Source: JAMLHH01 sp035515235 (GTDB taxonomy: Bacteria; Bacteroidota; Bacteroidia; Chitinophagales; JADIYW01). From it: 64,000 nucleotides of DNA. Below the pieces are notes generated by a model. It had not been told where the DNA came from, searched no databases, and saw only the letters and a program-made list of their open reading frames with translations. This document shows, piece after piece, positions 62,564 through 64,000 of this stretch. Positions within the stretch are counted from its first letter, which is position 1. Each line of letters opens with the position of its first letter. A program made the translations under genes and the position numbers. The stretch is from NCBI GenBank assembly GCA_035515235.1, contig DATJBS010000076.1, positions 7,476 through 71,475 of the forward strand. The letters are read 5' to 3'.

Positions 62564-63334
62564 ATGAAAACCAAAGAAGAGATAGTTGATAATTGGTTGC
62601 CAAGATATACAGGGGTGGCATTAGAAGATTTTGGAGAATATATATTATTGACCAATTTCCAAATGTATGTAGATATGTTTGCTGAATGGAATAAAGTAGA
62701 AGTCCAAGGAGAGGGGAGACCTATGAGAAGTGCGACTGCTGATGGAATTACCATTATTAATTTTGGAATGGGAAGTCCGGTAGCAGCGACTATGATGGAT
62801 TTACTTTCTGCAATAAAACCCAAAGCAGTTTTGTTTTTAGGAAAATGTGGAGGTCTTAAAAGAAAAAATGAAATTGGCGATTTCGTTTTGCCCATAGCGG
62901 CTATCAGAGGAGAAGGAACTTCTAATGATTATTTTCCTCATGAAGTCCCAGCACTACCTTCTTTTGCATTGCAAAAAGCTATTTCTACTACTATCAGAGA
63001 TTATGGTTTAGATTATTGGACAGGCACTGTTTATACTACCAACAGGAGAGTGTGGGAGCATGATGATAATTTCAAAGAATATTTGAGAATGGTAAGAGTG
63101 ATGGCGATCGATATGGAAACCGCTACAATTTTTACAGTTGGTTTTCATAATGAGATACCTACAGGAGCTTTATTATTAGTTTCAGATCAACCTATGATAC
63201 CTGAAGGTGTAAAAACGGAATTGAGTGATACTAAAGTGTCTAGTGATTTTGTAGAGCAGCATCTCAAAATTGGTATTTCATCTTTGCATCAAATTCAATA
63301 TGATAAGCTTACTGTGAAGCATTTGAAATTTTAA
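62564..63334 (+). CDS. amn: AMP nucleosidase
   Basis: 256 residues, matching the catalytic half of E. coli Amn (484 residues), typical for Bacteroidota. MRSATADGITIINFGMGSPVAATMMD, FLGKCGGLKRKNEIGDFVLP, AIDMETATIFTVGF and VSDQPMIPEGVK. It cleaves AMP to adenine and ribose-5-phosphate. The start is preceded by AGGAGGTG, an unusually strong Shine-Dalgarno for Bacteroidota. Confidence 0.9.
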   Translation: MKTKEEIVDNWLPRYTGVALEDFGEYILLTNFQMYVDMFAEWNKVEVQGEGRPMRSATADGITIINFGMGSPVAATMMDLLSAIKPKAVLFLGKCGGLKRKNEIGDFVLPIAAIRGEGTSNDYFPHEVPALPSFALQKAISTTIRDYGLDYWTGTVYTTNRRVWEHDDNFKEYLRMVRVMAIDMETATIFTVGFHNEIPTGALLLVSDQPMIPEGVKTELSDTKVSSDFVEQHLKIGISSLHQIQYDKLTVKHLKF

Positions 63335-63378
63335 GATTAAAGAACATTTTTCAAATAAATCTAGAGCCCAGATATTAA
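63335..63378. other. Start of terminal 665-bp region without an intact gene
   Basis: The region from 63335 to the window end holds only the broken TA pair (63379-63888) and about 110 bp of AT-rich sequence after it, in which I see no gene start, terminator or repeat. Confidence 0.5.
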
Positions 63379-63663
63379 TTATTTTGAATTAGATTTTGTG
63401 CAAATCACGTTGAGTATATAAATTATCTCTTATTTTTCCTTATAAAGAATTTTATAATCTCTTACAATTATTCTTCTATATTCTGGAAATATGTCATCTT
63501 TTTGATATTGCTCAGGGAATTAAATATTTTTAGATGTATTTTTCATATCATTTTTAACTATTTCAAATGCTGCTGGAGCTTCTGAATAGCGATATAATAA
63601 AATAGCAGAAACTGATTCTCTTGCTTGTCGAGTCCATACAATTCTTCTGACTTTTTTAGTCAT
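63379..63663 (-). pseudogene. RelE/ParE-type toxin with two in-frame stops
   Basis: From ATG 63663: MTKKVRRIVWTRQARESV, LYRYSEAPAAFEIVKNDMKN, stop at 63520-63522 (codon 48), then FPEQYQKDDIFPEYRRIIV, RDYKILYKEK, stop at 63430-63432 and EIIYILNVICTKSNSK, which resembles the ILRIFDTRQNP ending. The length without the stops (94 codons) is normal. Inactive. Confidence 0.85.
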
Positions 63664-63888
63664 TTTTATTCCAATCTTCTACGTCGATATTACCTTCTGC
63701 AATCTGCTTTTCCGCCACTGTACGAGCTTCTTTATACTCTATTCTTGTCATTGGTTTTCCATCAGGATGAAAGCAACAATATCTTTATTGTAGTAATTTT
63801 CAAAAACACCGTTTACAATAGACAAGACTCTTTTATCTGCATTTTCCACAAACTTGAGAATTCTGTTTTTTAATATGCTAGTTTCCAT
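63656..63888 (-). pseudogene. Antitoxin with a single-base frameshift
   Basis: METSILKNRILKFVENADKR, VLSIVNGVFENYYNKDIVAF, then a lost T near 63770 shifts the frame; the continuing frame gives HPDGKPMTRIEYKEARTVAE, KQIAEGNIDVEDWNKND. Together this is a 77-residue antitoxin of the VAFHPDGKPMT type. Overlaps the toxin start, so both partners of the module are broken. Confidence 0.83.
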
Positions 63889-64000
63889 AATTTCAAGTAT
63901 ATAGTATGAAACTTTTGTCTTAAAGAGATAAGAAGTCATTGTTTTTTGAGAGAAATTGTTACTTTATAAATGAAAACATAAAGCTATATGAATAAAAATA

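Noticed and set aside
63625..63873. 82-codon plus-strand frame opposite the last TA pair
   Set aside because: It is the antisense of a recognisable, frameshifted antitoxin.

Overview
The window looks like an AT-rich chromosomal segment of a Bacteroidota bacterium. Lineage markers are the BshB1 bacillithiol deacetylase, DUF4294 and DUF2490 proteins, a type III glutamine synthetase, a secreted protein with a type IX secretion C-terminal domain, a BtuB/BtuG-type cobalamin uptake pair, and several -7 promoter boxes of the form TAnnTTTG, one with a TTTG box 19 nt upstream. The exact order cannot be fixed from the sequence alone. There are no rRNA genes, no CRISPR array, no recognisable transposase and no prophage.

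Layout. 0-5.5 kb: end of an ABC-F ATPase gene, an RRM protein, a small S4/YwbE pair, a large PLP-fold enzyme and a TRIC-type channel. 5.5-10.2 kb is accessory: a toxin-antitoxin (TA) pair with a nonsense-mutated toxin, an NTF2-like protein, an SDR, a TPR-HEPN (LA2681-like) protein, and an orphan antitoxin lying between two copies of the 3' end plus terminator of the next gene. 10.2-17.9 kb (minus): phoH with a degenerate FAD-oxidase-like gene, then a TolC / membrane-fusion / NatA / NatB export operon. 17.9-21.3 kb: four overlapping genes ending in aroB-aroA. 21.5-26.7 kb: Amt, MscS and a thiamine cluster (ThiE-like, thiD, thiE, thiG). 26.8-30.1 kb: cobalamin riboswitch, TonB-dependent receptor and BtuG-like lipoprotein. 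30.1-33.0 kb: Nudix, pgk, gap. 33.1-33.3 kb: two tRNA-Glu genes behind a consensus promoter, followed by another TA pair with a nonsense-mutated toxin. 34-46 kb: an RlmK-like methyltransferase, a CDF transporter, a Sua5 protein, metG, glutamine synthetase III and others. 46.2-48.05 kb: a repeat cluster with an intact TA pair inserted inside one repeat unit. 48-63.3 kb: P5C dehydrogenase, MutS2, TPR and hydrolase genes, a bacillithiol deacetylase next to a glutathione-peroxidase-family gene, ClpB, a small holin-like membrane protein, an HsdR_N-type protein, a T9SS protein, rraA and an AMP nucleosidase. 63.4-63.9 kb: a fifth TA pair, with both genes broken.

How the parts work together. Most of the window is housekeeping: glycolysis, shikimate pathway, thiamine synthesis, ammonium assimilation, translation and proteostasis. 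Two lineage-specific functional pairs stand out: cobalamin capture (riboswitch, BtuB, BtuG) and low-molecular-weight thiol redox (BshB1 with a GPx-family protein). The accessory theme is small type II TA modules. Five are visible and only one keeps an apparently intact toxin; the others carry a nonsense codon, a frameshift or have lost the toxin. The best leads for unusual biology are the duplicated terminator flanking the orphan antitoxin beside the HEPN gene, the TA pair inside the repeat array, and the degenerate FAD-oxidase-like protein coupled to phoH.
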